From the NCBI GenBank assembly GCA_963575745.1, contig CAUYUJ010017857.1:184989-222285 (forward strand): a stretch of DNA of 37,297 bases, in the 5' to 3' direction. The position numbers and the translations under genes are program-made. The DNA is from Prorocentrum cordatum. Lineage: Eukaryota; Sar; Dinophyceae; Prorocentrales; Prorocentraceae. The notes under the pieces were generated by a model that searched no databases, was not told the DNA's origin, and saw only the letters and a program-made list of their open reading frames with translations. Positions 9,083 through 19,339 of this stretch are shown here, piece after piece; the first letter of the stretch is position 1; each line of letters opens with the position of its first letter.

Positions 9083-9127
9083 CGAGCCAGGACGCTTCGC
9101 CACTGCTTGATTCTTCCTTCCCATGGA

Positions 9128-9484
9128 CAAGGCACGGCACGGCACGGCGTGGCAACATCTTCATGGCCCGGAGGCCCAGAGCACGGCGCCGCACGGCACC
9201 GAGACGATGTATCCCGCACTCTGTAGGACAGCACGGCACGGAGCGGTACCCTCTTCCTCCTCCTCCTCCTCCTCCTCCTCCTCCTCCTCCTCTTGTTCCT
9301 CCTCCTCCTCCTCCTCCTCTGCTGTTCCTCCTCCTCCTCCTCCTCCTCCTCCTCCTCCTCCTCCTCCTCCTCCTCCTCCTCCGGCTTAGTGTCCGCACGC
9401 TCCTCCTCTTCCTCCTCCTCCTCCATCCTCCTCCTCCTCCTCCTCCTCCTCCTCCTCCTCCTCCTCTACCTCCTCCTCCTCCTT
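9128..9484 (+). repeat. CACGGCA repeat followed by (TCC)n microsatellite
   Basis: GGCACGGCACGGCA at about 9130 and related runs to 9247 precede a TCC-triplet array at 9252-9484, interrupted at about 9385-9405. The array produces poly-Ser, poly-Pro and poly-Leu frames that are not genes. Confidence 0.9.
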
Positions 9485-9521
9485 TCCGCATTCCAGGCGC
9501 GGCACGGCAACTTCGCACTGC

Positions 9522-9905
9522 TTGGCGGCGAGCGAGGGGGGGGAAGCAAGAAGGAGGAGGCCTTCTCAGAAGGCGGCGGGGCGTCTCAGCTGCCCTCGCG
9601 ACTTCTGAAAGGTTTTGTTGGTGTCTTCGGGGAAGGCTCAGTTGGGCGTTGCTTAATGGGGGGGTCACAAATAGGGGGGTCAGAAAAGGTCCCCTTTCGT
9701 GCCCCTTTCGGGCCCCTCTGGAGTCCCAGGGGGCTCGTTTAGGTACCGTTTGGGTACCTTTTCGGACCACCCTCGCCACCCCCCTATTTATGACCCCTCC
9801 ATTACGCAACGCCCAACTCAGAACACTTCTCAGAAGGCCGGGGGGACTTCCGAACCTTCCGAGAAGGCCTCCTCCTTCTCACTTCCCCCCCTCGCTCGCC
9901 GCCGA
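9522..9905. repeat. Foldback family II, copy interrupted by a nested element
   Basis: The two parts 9522-9641 and 9817-9905 together align with the reverse complement of 8449-8654, including inverted ends GGCGGCGAGCGAGG and CCTCGCTCGCCGCC. Removing the insertion and one CTCAG leaves 204 bp, against 206 bp for the other copy. The two copies are in opposite orientation. Confidence 0.88.
9642..9816. mobile_element. 175-bp inverted-repeat (MITE-like) element with CTCAG duplication
   Basis: Both ends begin TTGGGCGTTGC read inward, and the inverted match extends about 38 bp (TAATGG, GGGGTCA, AAATAGGGGGGT) with three mismatches. Direct copies of CTCAG lie at 9637-9641 and 9817-9821. The related uninterrupted repeat at 8449-8654 has a single CTCAG at the corresponding place, so element length and duplication are fixed by comparison. 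There is no coding capacity; it would need a transposase in trans. A 5-bp duplication is compatible with several DNA transposon superfamilies, and I cannot assign one. Confidence 0.9.
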
Positions 9906-10336
9906 CCTGCGCCGACCTTGCAGACGTGCTGCAGCGGATTTTCGCATGGACTTCTGTCAACGCGCAACCCAGCAACGGCGAGCGAACAGCGAAGCGAACT
10001 CCACGTGGATGCTTTTTCGTCGGTCTTCCTTTCCCTGGCCCATCAAGGATGCACAGAACCCCCTTTTAGCAAAGCGTAACTTGGTGAAAACAACCTCGGG
10101 CCCCAACCTGGCGGGCGCAAGCCTCGAAAATGGCGGCCGCGGCGCCCTCTCGAGAACCGAAGACGGACAATTCACTGATCGACGTGTCAGGGCGGGGGCT
10201 CTGTCCACCCCCGAGCCCAGGAGGAATCCGCACGACACTCCCTGCGACGTCTGGAGCGAAAGTCTCCAGGACATTCCGTGCCCCTCCTTAGAGGCTCACT
10301 CTGGGGACCCTCCTGGAGCCACTCGCTCCGCTCGTG
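9906..10336. other. No gene recognised
   Basis: GC-rich sequence with long frames on both strands, none coherent across domains. Confidence 0.4.
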
Positions 10337-10424
10337 CGTCGAGCCTGCGTCGAGCCTGCGTCGAACCTGCGTCGAACCTGCGACGAACATGCGTCGAACC
10401 TGCGTCGAACCTGCGCTGAACAGA
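10337..10424 (+). repeat. 11-bp minisatellite (CCTGCGTCGAA)
   Basis: Eight near-identical 11-bp units, varying at GAA/GAG and TCG/ACG. Because 11 is not a multiple of 3, all three frames give the same cyclic peptide (CVEPASNLRRT-like). Confidence 0.92.
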
Positions 10425-11189
10425 TCCGTAGCAGGAAGGCCTCCGAGACGAGCATCGAACCCTCCCATGGCTGCGCGAGCGAGATCCGACCTGCGATGCG
10501 GGCGCCGTGCGCCGCCGCCGCGCGAGCCCAGAAGCCGAGCACGGTACGCCGCGCCGCGAAGCGAGAGCGCGCCGCGGCACGAGGGCACGGCAGCGCCCTC
10601 GCGCCTCCCGGAAGCCAGGCAGCGCCGCGGCGCACCACCGCACGGCACGGGGCAACAACTCGCTCGCGCTGCGAAAAAAATCACGACGGGAAGTTTCTCC
10701 TTATTTTCTGCTCCCCGGGGCCCTCACCGGGCCTCGGGACCGTCAGAAAACGACTCGGGACGAAAAACTGGTCCCAGGGAAGGGGTCCAGACCTCTGGGG
10801 GTCGACGTTGTGAAAAAATCACGACGTCGCGGGTTTGTGATCAAAAACGGACCTTACGCGAGATGACACGGCGACCTTACGCCGCAGATCACGTGGGCCG
10901 CCAGCGCGGCACGCCACATTGGAGACGATGGCGGTCGAGCGCGACCTCACGCGAGCAGCTTACGCGCCAGTGTCGGCGCAGACGACCCCCTCCTTGCGTC
11001 GCTCACCTTGACGTCGTTCGCCAAGCCTCGACACCTCTGGGGCCCCGCACAGCATGCCCCGACCAGGGACGGAGTCGGAGCCACCTCTGAGTGGTGGGCT
11101 CTCTGGGAGTGCTCGTCTCGGGTGAGCCACACGAAGCAGCCTCAGGAAGGCACCAAATCGCACAAGACAGCCGTAATGGTGGTAGATGC
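10425..11189. other. GC-rich sequence, no gene recognised
   Basis: Contains GGCACGG-type repeat fragments at about 10560-10650 and short frames on both strands. A 14-base A run lies at 11197-11210, shortly before the foldback copy at 11255. Confidence 0.4.
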
Positions 11190-11254
11190 CAAGGTAAAAA
11201 AAAAAAAAAACTACATAACAAAACAAACACACAAAAATGCATTGACCTAACCTC

Positions 11255-11528
11255 TTGGCGCTCCGCGCGGACCTATTGGATCTGGGCTAGAAACCCGTCC
11301 CTGGCGCGCGGAGCGCGCCAGGGGCGGCGCCGGAGGCGCCGCCAGGGGGGCCCAGCGCGGATCCGAGAAATCCGCGCGGAGTGCCCCAAAAGTTTGGGGA
11401 ATGTCTCTAGATGTTCCTGGGCCCGATCACACGAAGCCTTCCACAAGAACCCCAACCCTGAGACCCCATGACGTCCATTGAATATTTTGGTGTGGGAGCG
11501 TCACGCTCTCCGTGGCAAAACCATCGAA
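11255..11528 (+). repeat. Foldback family I copy plus shared 3' extension
   Basis: The foldback part (11255-11389) has outer arms TTGGCGCTCCGCGCGGA and TCCGCGCGGAGTGCCCCAA and two inner hairpins, CTGGCGCGCGGAGCGCGCCAG and GGCGGCGCCGGAGGCGCCGCC. The next 140 bp, from AAGTTTGGGG to CAAAACCATCGAA, are nearly identical to 13109-13249, so the unit duplicated here is larger than the foldback. Confidence 0.85.
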
Positions 11529-12473
11529 GCCAAGGAATTCCACGGCATTGTTCGACAAGATAAGAGTGGTTCAGATGGGTTTCAGGGTCCAAGGTCCTGA
11601 AGAGCGCCCCCCAAGCTCGCCCCAGAATGCGGAGCTTCCGGTTCGACGAGGGGGGGGGGGGCTGCTGCACTCAACCGCCTGGCGTGGTCCATGGTCTCCA
11701 GGAGCAGGCCGTGGTGATCCCGAGGGCCTCTCCAAGAGCCTCCAGAGCAGCACCACAAGCTTCCCTTCAAACACTGCCAAAGAGAGCCCCCCAGATGTGG
11801 CTCCACGAAGCCTCTATGTATGTCTCTGGATTGTGTCTCGCCTCTCGGCCGTCACGAAAACTCAGAAGAGCCAACCATCAGAGCCTACGCGCCACCCTGC
11901 GAATGGCCCCCCCAACTCACCGAAGATGTTACGAAACTGGCAACGTGCCGCGTGATAGGTCGGCTGCTCCCAATGCTCGGTTTCTGGATGGCCTGGTGGG
12001 GATACTCTTTGATTCGCGGCCCGCAAGGAAAAGTCCAGAGGGCGGAGTGCAAATGGTGGGGATACGCGAAGCGTCAGGAAATAGCGGCAGCCTGCCGCGA
12101 TCCTCGTAATGCCAAGCTCGGCTGCCTCAGGAGCATCGGCCGATTCTCCCTCCCCGCAGCCTCTCTGAATCTCTGGCCCACGGTCCTTGTCCGATGACTG
12201 ACACGATGGCCTCGCTCTCGGTCCTGGTCAAAATCTTAGAGCTTGGTCCAGGGCCATCCGACGTCGACGCACTTCTCGACGACGAGTCCTGAAGGCCGCT
12301 GACAAAAACAAGTGGGCACCGTATTCACCCACTTTCGCACCGCACTCCTGCGAAGGCGAGAATGGCAGCGTAAAGGAGGATCACTTGATCAATAGGGGGT
12401 TGAGCGTGGACCAACTCGGAACCGCTGGCATGCAACCCCCCAGTCTGTAGTGAACCAAAGTTGTGGTGTACAC
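11529..12473. other. No gene recognised
   Basis: A 125-codon plus frame at 11820-12197 has a fairly even composition but no motif I recognise. The sequence GGTGGGGATACGCGAAGCGT at 12054-12073 recurs at 20103-20122 beside the PPPDE retrogene, so part of this stretch is probably a dispersed repeat. Confidence 0.4.
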
Positions 12474-12838
<365 letters not shown>

Positions 12839-12970
12839 CTCATACGTGTAATCACCTCTCTCGCGACGTAGACCTACATGTCGACGGCTCATCACACAGA
12901 ACCCCACCGATCTGGCGCGTGAGTTATAGAAAGCTGCAGCCTGAGCAAAAAACGCAATAAACCTAAACTG

Positions 12971-13305
12971 TTGGCGCCCCGCGCGGATTTCTTGGATCTG
13001 CGCTGGACCCCCTTCCCTGGCAAGCGGAGCGCGCCAGGGGCGGCGCCGGCGGCGCCGCCAGGGGGGGGGCCCAGCGCGGATCTGAGAAATCCGCGCGGAG
13101 TGCCCCAAAAGTTTGGGGAATGTCTCTAGATGTTCCTGGGCCCGATCACACGAAGCCTTCCACAATAACCCCAACCCTGAGACCCCAGGACGTCCATTGA
13201 ATCTTTGGTGTGGGAAAGTCACGCTCCCCGTGACAAAACCATCGAAACCCAAGACACCCAAGGGCACCCTGAAGGCAAGCAGGGTGTTTCTTGGCATGGC
13301 CCCCA
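12971..13305 (+). repeat. Foldback family I copy plus shared 3' extension
   Basis: The foldback part spans 12971-13108, with arms TTGGCGCCCCGCGCGGA and TCCGCGCGGAGTGCCCCAA and two inner hairpins. The extension to about 13249 matches 11390-11528; the part from about 13160 to 13305 also matches 31880-32025 more distantly (CCCAGGACGTCCA, then CCATCGA, then GCAAGC and CTTGGCATGG-like blocks). Confidence 0.85.
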
Positions 13306-13645
13306 CTGGTCGCACAAACACCGATCCTGGCCAAACCCATCCTGGGCCAAAGACTGGCGGTCGGGCGCAGAATCGGCGCGCCAAGGCCAACACCTTCCTG
13401 GATGACCCCCCCCACGTCCCACCCCCAGACGGAACTTGGCACCACCACCGTGGTATCCTATAGGCCGCCCCTCCAACCGCTCTGGATAGCTCTGCAGAGA
13501 GAACCATAAGCCCAGTGAGTCCACGAGTACGCGACAAGCGACAAGAGGCCCCAAGAGGACCGCAACGTGGACCCACAGGAACCCAGAAGGAGCAAAATCC
13601 TCGGATTTTCTGCTCGTTGTTGTATGACTCTGGCATACTCGCCTT
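13306..13645. other. No gene recognised
   Basis: Mixed GC-rich sequence. A GCGACAAGCGACAA motif occurs at about 13530 and again at 13890, on either side of the inverted-repeat element at 13653. Confidence 0.4.
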
Positions 13646-13652
13646 CTTTGTC

Positions 13653-13866
13653 AAGGGGCAACGATAGGGGGGGGGACTAGCATAGGGGGGGATGCATCGA
13701 CCTGGAATCGGCGATACATCGCCGATAAATCGGCGATGGGCCCCCGATTGTGAATCCGCACCTTCCTGTGAAGGTTGGGGTTATCGGGCCCCTATCGGCG
13801 ATCGATGGGCGATTCGGGGTCGATGCACCCCCCCCTATGTCTGTCCCCCCCTATCGTTACCCCTGG
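13653..13866. mobile_element. Inverted-repeat element with ATCGGCGAT motifs
   Basis: The left end reads GGGGCAACGATAGGGGGG and the right end, inverted, GGGGTAACGATAGGGGGG. A second inverted block, CATAGGGGGG then TGCATCGACC, lies just inside. The interior has repeated ATCGGCGAT / ATCGCCGAT palindromes. CTTTGTC occurs directly on both sides (13646-13652 and 13867-13873), a possible target duplication, although the terminal bases next to it do not pair perfectly. It has no coding capacity. Confidence 0.75.
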
Positions 13867-13924
13867 CTTTGTCTTCAGGGCCTCCAGCGCGCGACAAGCG
13901 ACAAAAGGCCCCAAGAGGGCCAGG

Positions 13925-14310
13925 GGAGAGTCGGGGAAAGGGAGGAGGAGGAAGCGGGGAAGGAGGAAGAGGAGGAGGAGGAGGAGGAGGCGGAGGAGGA
14001 GGAGGAGGAAGAGGAGGAGGAGGAGGAGGAGGAGGAGGAGGAGGAGAGGAGGGAGGGAGGAGGAGGGGGGGACCAGGAGCAGGAGGAGGAGGAGGAGGAA
14101 TAGGAGGAGGAGGAGGAGGAGGAGGAGGAGGGAGGAGGAGGAGGAGGAGGAGGACGATGAGGTGGAGGTTGGGGAGGCGGAAAAAAAGAGGAGGAGGAGC
14201 TGGAGTAAGAGAAGTGGGTCGAACTAGGCGAGGAGGAGGTGGAGGGGGGGCGAGAGGTGAATAAAATGGAGAAGGGGGTAAGGAGGGAGGAGCAGGAGGA
14301 GGGGGAGGCG
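13925..14310 (+). repeat. (GGA)n purine tract
   Basis: Nearly pure GGA triplets to about 14165, then a looser purine-rich tail to about 14310. Poly-Glu, poly-Gly and poly-Arg frames and their minus-strand Pro/Ser counterparts are artefacts. Confidence 0.95.
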
Positions 14311-14736
14311 GCGGCGGCGAAACGATATCGGACCGAATGCATCCAGTCAGAAAGAAAACATAGCGAACACGCGGGGCAACATTCAACTATATACGATCGA
14401 TCGTGCGCTTGGCAGACGAATTATGAACGGCCCATCGCAGCAGGGAGCCACGAGTTGTCCTCGCTCAACCTGGAGGCACAGACATCGAGACGAGAGCACA
14501 GGCCTGCACAAGGATCGGTCTCTAAGAGACCCAGTTCCCGAGAAACGAAACCTAGTAGCGTAGGCCACCCATTCCTAAAAGCTGAGGGATCTCGGAGCAT
14601 GAGGCGGGGCAGAAGAGGAACGGTGGCCAGGAGGAGGGGGATGGTCAACAGCGGCAACGGCGGGGCCTGCCTCCACGAACGGCGCGGGGATCACGGGCCC
14701 CCCATGCGCGCCTCGAGGAACACGACCCGCTGCAGT
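14311..14736. other. No gene recognised
   Basis: A plus frame from 14239 crosses this stretch and the 36-bp minisatellite to 15060, but shows no domain; the minus strand is equally open. Confidence 0.4.
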
Positions 14737-14988
14737 CCCAGCGAGCTCCGAGCTCGCCCGATCTCCAGCACTCCCAGCGAGCGCATCAGGTCGCTTACCC
14801 CCCGCATTCCCAGCAAGGACACCTGGTCGCTGACCCACTGCGTTCCCAGCACGATCAGCACGCCGTGGATCCACTGCACTCCCAGCGAGCTCACGAGGTC
14901 GCTGATCCCCCGCACCCCCAGTACGCACACGTGGTCGCTGACCCCCGTCAATCCCAACGTGCTCGGCCCTCGAACGACCCACTGCCCA
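14737..14988 (+). repeat. 36-bp minisatellite, seven units
   Basis: Units start at 14737, 14773, 14809, 14845, 14881, 14917 and 14953, each beginning CCCA and many containing GGTCGCTGA. Every unit is exactly 36 bp, so the array reads as 12-residue repeats on either strand: PSELTRSLIPRT-like on plus and a LGV, SD-containing repeat on minus. I cannot tell whether either is translated. Confidence 0.88.
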
Positions 14989-15073
14989 CTCAACGACAGC
15001 GTCACAATCCACACACGCATCAAACAAGGATGTCCCAGAAATGCCCACATCATGGTTTGAACCTCTCGGTCTG

Positions 15074-15800
15074 TCAATTACTGGAACCAAACAAGAGCCA
15101 CGTAGACGTGTGCACGATGATTGTGGGCATCGTGTGCTCCAGTTCGTCGAAGGCGAACTGGGGCACCCGTTCGCTGTGTGACCTTGGCGCAAGGCCTGGG
15201 CGCGGAGTCGCGCCGAGCTGCTCCGCACACGACTGGAAGGTGCGGGCCGGGCCGATGTCTGCGAACGAGTAGACGAGATTGGCCATCCCCTTCTTGTGGC
15301 AGCTGGAGACTCGAAAGCCCTTGATCAGGAGCGCCACCCCGGGGATGGACGAGATCGGGTCCAGCTCGCCCTTCTGCTCGGCCCAGTCCTTGGAGTTGCG
15401 CGCTCCCACCGACGCCTTGGCGTCCGTCACCAGCTGCGCGACCACCAGGAAGATCTGCACACACGCTGACCCCATCACCCCGCCAATTCTGGCAGCAGGT
15501 TGTCGGCTGGAGACTTCTGGTGCAAGTCGCGAAGGCGAGCGGCTTCTGTCGCGCGCACGGCCTGCTCGAAAGGCAGACTGCACCAGTGGAGCGTCTTCGC
15601 CCATTGTCATCGTGACGAAGTCTGCCGCCATGATCTGACGCATCATGACTGAATTTCCAAAGAAAGGCGCTCATCAAGATGGGTACTATCTTCGCCATGA
15701 GCTGGGCGATCATGGGCGGGAGCCTGTCGAGCGTGTCCTCGGGGATCCCGTAGCTCCTGCCAAGCTCCATCTTGGGGTCGTCGCTGCCTGTTGCCTTCGC
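15074..15800 (-). pseudogene. Unrecognised protein-coding remnant in two frames
   Basis: From about 15790 the minus strand reads DDPKMELGRSYGIPEDTL and DRLPPMIAQLMAKIVP, then shifts frame near 15650 and continues as MMRQIMAADFVTMTMGEDAP and on to a stop at 15074. The second part has an even, protein-like composition (VAQLVTDAKASVGARNSKD, LDPISSIPGVALLIKGF, LVYSFADIGPARTF) that contrasts with the Arg/Pro/Gly frames around it. I do not recognise the family. The frameshift and the lack of a clear start suggest a decayed copy, possibly a retro-copied host gene or part of a transposon. No spliced-leader relic is visible next to it. Confidence 0.5.
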
Positions 15801-16104
15801 CGCGCCGCCGCCTGCGGCCCGCTGCGGCCGCCTGTGGCCGTCGTTCCGCGGGCCCCTGCTGCGCTGGACGCGCCGCCCTCCGCGCGCTCGGGAAGCGGCT
15901 GCCGAGCGAGCGGCCTCTCTCTCTGCGAGGCCCCTCCCCATGAAGCGTGACCGCCTTGCCGCGCCCCTTCTCGCCCAGACGGAACATCGATGCCGAAGGC
16001 AATGGGTAGCCGCGGGGCGCGAGTGCGAAAGCGTCTGTTCAGCTCGGCTCGGTCCCGAAGCGGCTCGGCACAGCCGCGCGCGTACTCCGAACAATGACCG
16101 CCGA

Positions 16105-16423
16105 GGATCGAGGCCACCTTAATCTCGGACAAAGGACAGAGCAGGCCAGGGGGTTCCAGGACGGGGTGATGGGACGTCGAAGCCCTCGGAGGACATCGGG
16201 CCTTCAGGGCTGCCTGTACCGCATGTTCCTGTGCGAGGCGATGCGTGCGAAACGATTGGTGGCAGAAGATGCATTCGTTCGTAACGATGATGGAATGTGC
16301 GAGGGACCTGCACGAGTGGCCTCCGTTCTTGAAGAAACGCCGGTGCGCCAGAAGGGCCCGTCGAGTTTGAAAGACCTGACCGCAGACCTGCCCCTGGGAG
16401 CCCATAAGATCACAAGTCCAGCT
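16105..16423 (-). pseudogene. Cys/His zinc-finger fragment, probably a retrotransposon C-terminus
   Basis: The minus frame contains VCGQVFQTRRALLAH with a following GHSC, then ECIFCHQSFRTHRLAQEHAV with a Cys ten residues after the His, then LLCPL. The middle finger is a clean C-x2-C-x12-H-x9-C. The first lacks one Cys of its pair, and the third has Ser where a second Cys would be. Arrays of such fingers occur at the C-termini of some LINE ORF2 proteins, and element A has a Cys-x2-Cys start at its cut end, so an orphan transposon tail is my best inference. The 5' part of this frame (16424-16675) does not look coding. Confidence 0.55.
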
Positions 16424-16430
16424 CGCTGTA

Positions 16431-17080
16431 GGAGGAGGGGGTGCACCCAGAGCTAGGAGCCAGAAAAAAACACACAAAGGAATTTGGTACCACCAGCTGT
16501 GCAACGCACGTGCACACATGCCACTGGATCCCCACCGATCCGGATCAGGGTTGATGCGCGGCCGTGCTCTAGACTGCAGTTGACATGTATGGCGTGGTAA
16601 GGCTGTCGGCGGCGACACGATCCCAAGAACCGCTACCAGCAAACATACCATGGTGGTTTGGCACAGCCAAACCACCGTGCAACGTCAATTTGTTCATCCG
16701 TTGACAGCAAAACGCGTCGCGGCAGCAGAACGCGCTAGCGCGCGCGGGCATGCAGGGCCGGCGATGTGGCTGGCCAGCTGCCAGCGCGAATTCGGCAGAA
16801 AAACCAAAAACCACATAGGATCATTTTGGGCGTGGTATCCGGCGCAGCTGCATCGCACTGCCAGGCGCCGCGGCCTTGTGATTGTAGCGCCAGGCCCCGT
16901 GCGCTCCTCGATGCGGGAAAGTAAGCTCTACACAAAGGAATCGCGCGTGCTCTTCTGGGGGCGGCGAATTCGATCGTACATTAAGGAAACTCCTTTGTGT
17001 GCCCCCCGCGTTGGCAGCGCAACCAGACCGCACACAAAGGAATTACGCGAGATTTCGTGGCACACCAAGGAATTACAGCA
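16431..17080. repeat. Recurring CACAAAGGAATT motif region
   Basis: ACACAAAGGAATT or close variants occur at about 16472, 16930, 17032 and 17060, and inverted at about 16988 (TCCTTTGTGT). The copies at 16930 and 16988 could pair. No gene is visible in this stretch. Confidence 0.5.
16652..16676. repeat. Perfect 11-bp hairpin
   Basis: Arms GGTGGTTTGGC (16652-16662) and GCCAAACCACC (16666-16676) are fully complementary around an ACA loop. Function unknown; there is no neighbouring gene it could terminate. Confidence 0.8.
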
Positions 17081-17587
17081 ACGCCCTTTGGGTTGCGCTC
17101 CTCGCGCGCGGTGACAGCTCCGAGCTGGAAAGGAAGGGGGGCGGGGCAAGGCAAAGCAAGGGAAGAGGAAAGGGAAGAGGATGGCGAGAAAGAAGCGAAG
17201 GAAGCAACGGAAGGAAGCCAGGATGCGCGCAAGCGAAGCTAACGCTGCGCGTCGAGACAGCTGCTCGTTCGTTCGGTTGGCCGTGCGGCAGATGAAAAGA
17301 AAAAAATGTGTGCTGCATATCGAAGGGACTTCTTGGGAATGAGACTCGCGCTCTCTCGTCCCAACCCTCTTTCCCACGCCCCGTTGCGAGGGCGACGATT
17401 TGTTCTGGCCCGCGGGCAGAGGACTGCCAGTTGCTGGCGAGCGGCCGTTCCACCCGTCACGCGTTCCGAACAAATGCGACCAGCTAAACGCGCTTGCCAC
17501 GCAAACCGCCAGCTCCAAACACCGACGCCACCCCGATCCCCGCATCCGCGCCATGCACCCTCGCAACGACGCCCCCTTCAGGCGTAA
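17081..17587. other. No gene recognised
   Basis: Mixed sequence with a purine-rich patch at 17130-17220. Nothing recognisable. Confidence 0.4.
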
Positions 17588-18031
17588 AACCAATAAACCC
17601 TTTGTGTTTATGTGTTTTTCCTGTTCTGAAGAGCACCAGCACGATCCTCGAGACCAGGAAGAGCACCATAGAGCCCAGGAGGTGGGGGGATCGCAGCAGT
17701 TCGGCGGCACGAAAAAGAGCCCAGGGTCTGTGGCCAGAAACTGCTCCTTGAGGTCCCCATCCATGAACAGGGCCTCGACATTCAGACGCAGTGCTGGTTC
17801 TGATGAGGGGCCCGAGAGCAACCAACCTTCAAGAAGAGACACCTCGGACTTCTGGATCAGGCTCAAGATGTCGAACGCGAAGCGTCTGGCGTATGAGTTC
17901 GACTGCTCCTGAAGAAAGCCAGGCTCGGTCACCGTGGGACTCTCCTCTATGGGTAGCTGCCCAAACAGAGCTCCTAGCTCATGAGGATGACGGTCGGGAA
18001 ATCGGATCCACTGTTGGTATTGGCGAAGCCG
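17588..18031 (-). pseudogene. Exon-like coding segment with a possible membrane helix
   Basis: From about 18031 the minus strand reads LRQYQQWIRFPDRHPHELGA, then continues through a serine/leucine-rich stretch (YARRFAFDILSLIQKSE, ALRLNVEALFMDGDLKEQF) to DPGLFFVPPN at about 17700. At that point the neighbouring frame takes over with LLRSPHLLGSMVLFLVSR then IVLVLFRTGK, a plausible membrane helix, ending about 17588. The composition is protein-like and differs from the surrounding frames. I do not recognise the family. It could be an exon of a host gene with a frameshift, or a decayed copy; a CCT run precedes it and no start or splice sites could be fixed. Confidence 0.38.
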
Positions 18032-18253
18032 TGGAGGAGGAGGAGGAGGAGGAGGAGGATAATCCAGAGTCTGGAAGATTGGCGAAATGATGAGGAGGAG
18101 GAAGCAAAGGATCGAGAAATGAAGAGAGAGGAGTCAGAAAGAGGAGGAAGAGGAAGGGCGAAGAGGAGCGACACCGAGGCGCAGAGGCACACGATGCCCA
18201 GGCGGACAGGAGTAGAGGTACACAGAGGAAAGGGACCAGAAGGGGAAAGCGAC

Positions 18254-18638
18254 GATGCGGCGAAACGACGATGTTGACAGTGACGACGATAATGCCGGTG
18301 ATAATGCTGATGCTGATGCTGATGATGATGGTGATGATGATGGTGGTGATGATGGTGGTGGTAGTGGTAATGATGATGACGATGGTGGTGATGAGTTTGA
18401 TGGGGATGTTGATACTGATGATGGCGACGATGGTGATGATGATGATGATGATGATGATGATGGTGGCGAAGAAGATGATGCTGCTGGTGGTGATGGTGAT
18501 GATGGTGGTGACGATGCTGACGAAATTGAAGATGGATAGTAAGATGAAGATGAAGACGAATATGGCGATGAAGATGAATATAACGATGACGATAATGATA
18601 ATGATGATGATGATGACGATGATGATGATGATGATGAC

Positions 18639-18688
<50 letters not shown>

Positions 18689-18745
18689 CGGCCACGACGA
18701 CGCTGCTGCTGAGAATGATGCTGACTATGATGAGACAGGCAGACG
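18254..18745 (+). repeat. (GAT)n-type microsatellite
   Basis: GAT/GAC triplets with interspersed GGT and GCT; the purest part is 18600-18690. It gives poly-Asp on plus, poly-Met in another frame and poly-Ile on minus. I do not treat these as proteins. Confidence 0.95.
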
Positions 18746-19339
18746 GAGGAGCTAGATAATTGGAGTGAGGCGCCCCCCGCCTCGGATGTTTTCTATTTGG
18801 GCGGGGGAGCATCCGAAAGAGGAGCTGCAAGACGAGGAACAGCAGGAAGAAGAGGTCGTGAGCAGCGCGCGTGCGGGAAAGGGAGGCCAGTGCCGAAGCA
18901 TGCGATGTCGGTAGACGGCGACTGTCGTCAGACCCGCGCTAGTGTACAACCAGCCTCCAGGATATGCCTTGCTATGTGAAAAGGCTGCCGAACCAAAGGT
19001 TCATACTCATTGGCAACAGAACATTGTCATACCATGCAATGCACCCGAGAGCGCAGGTGATGAATCCCACCAGCCCTTTGGGCGTGAGTGGTTTAGCGAG
19101 CTCTCTCTGTTCTCAACCCCCCTTCTTCCCCTTCGGGGAGGGGTTTACCCCTCACCCTACCCCCTCCCCCTGGACCTGGAGAGGGGGTTTCGCGGGTCGT
19201 TGGAGGGGTCTTGTTCGACTCCTGGGAGGGCTAAAATTCGACACCCCTCATGAGGATTCTGGCCCCGACGGGGGGGAGGAGAAAAGTGCTCGCCCCATCT
19301 GTGATCGATCGCCCGAAAGATGGCCCCAAGCTACCTCCC
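18746..19339. other. No gene recognised
   Basis: Mixed sequence without motifs. Confidence 0.4.
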
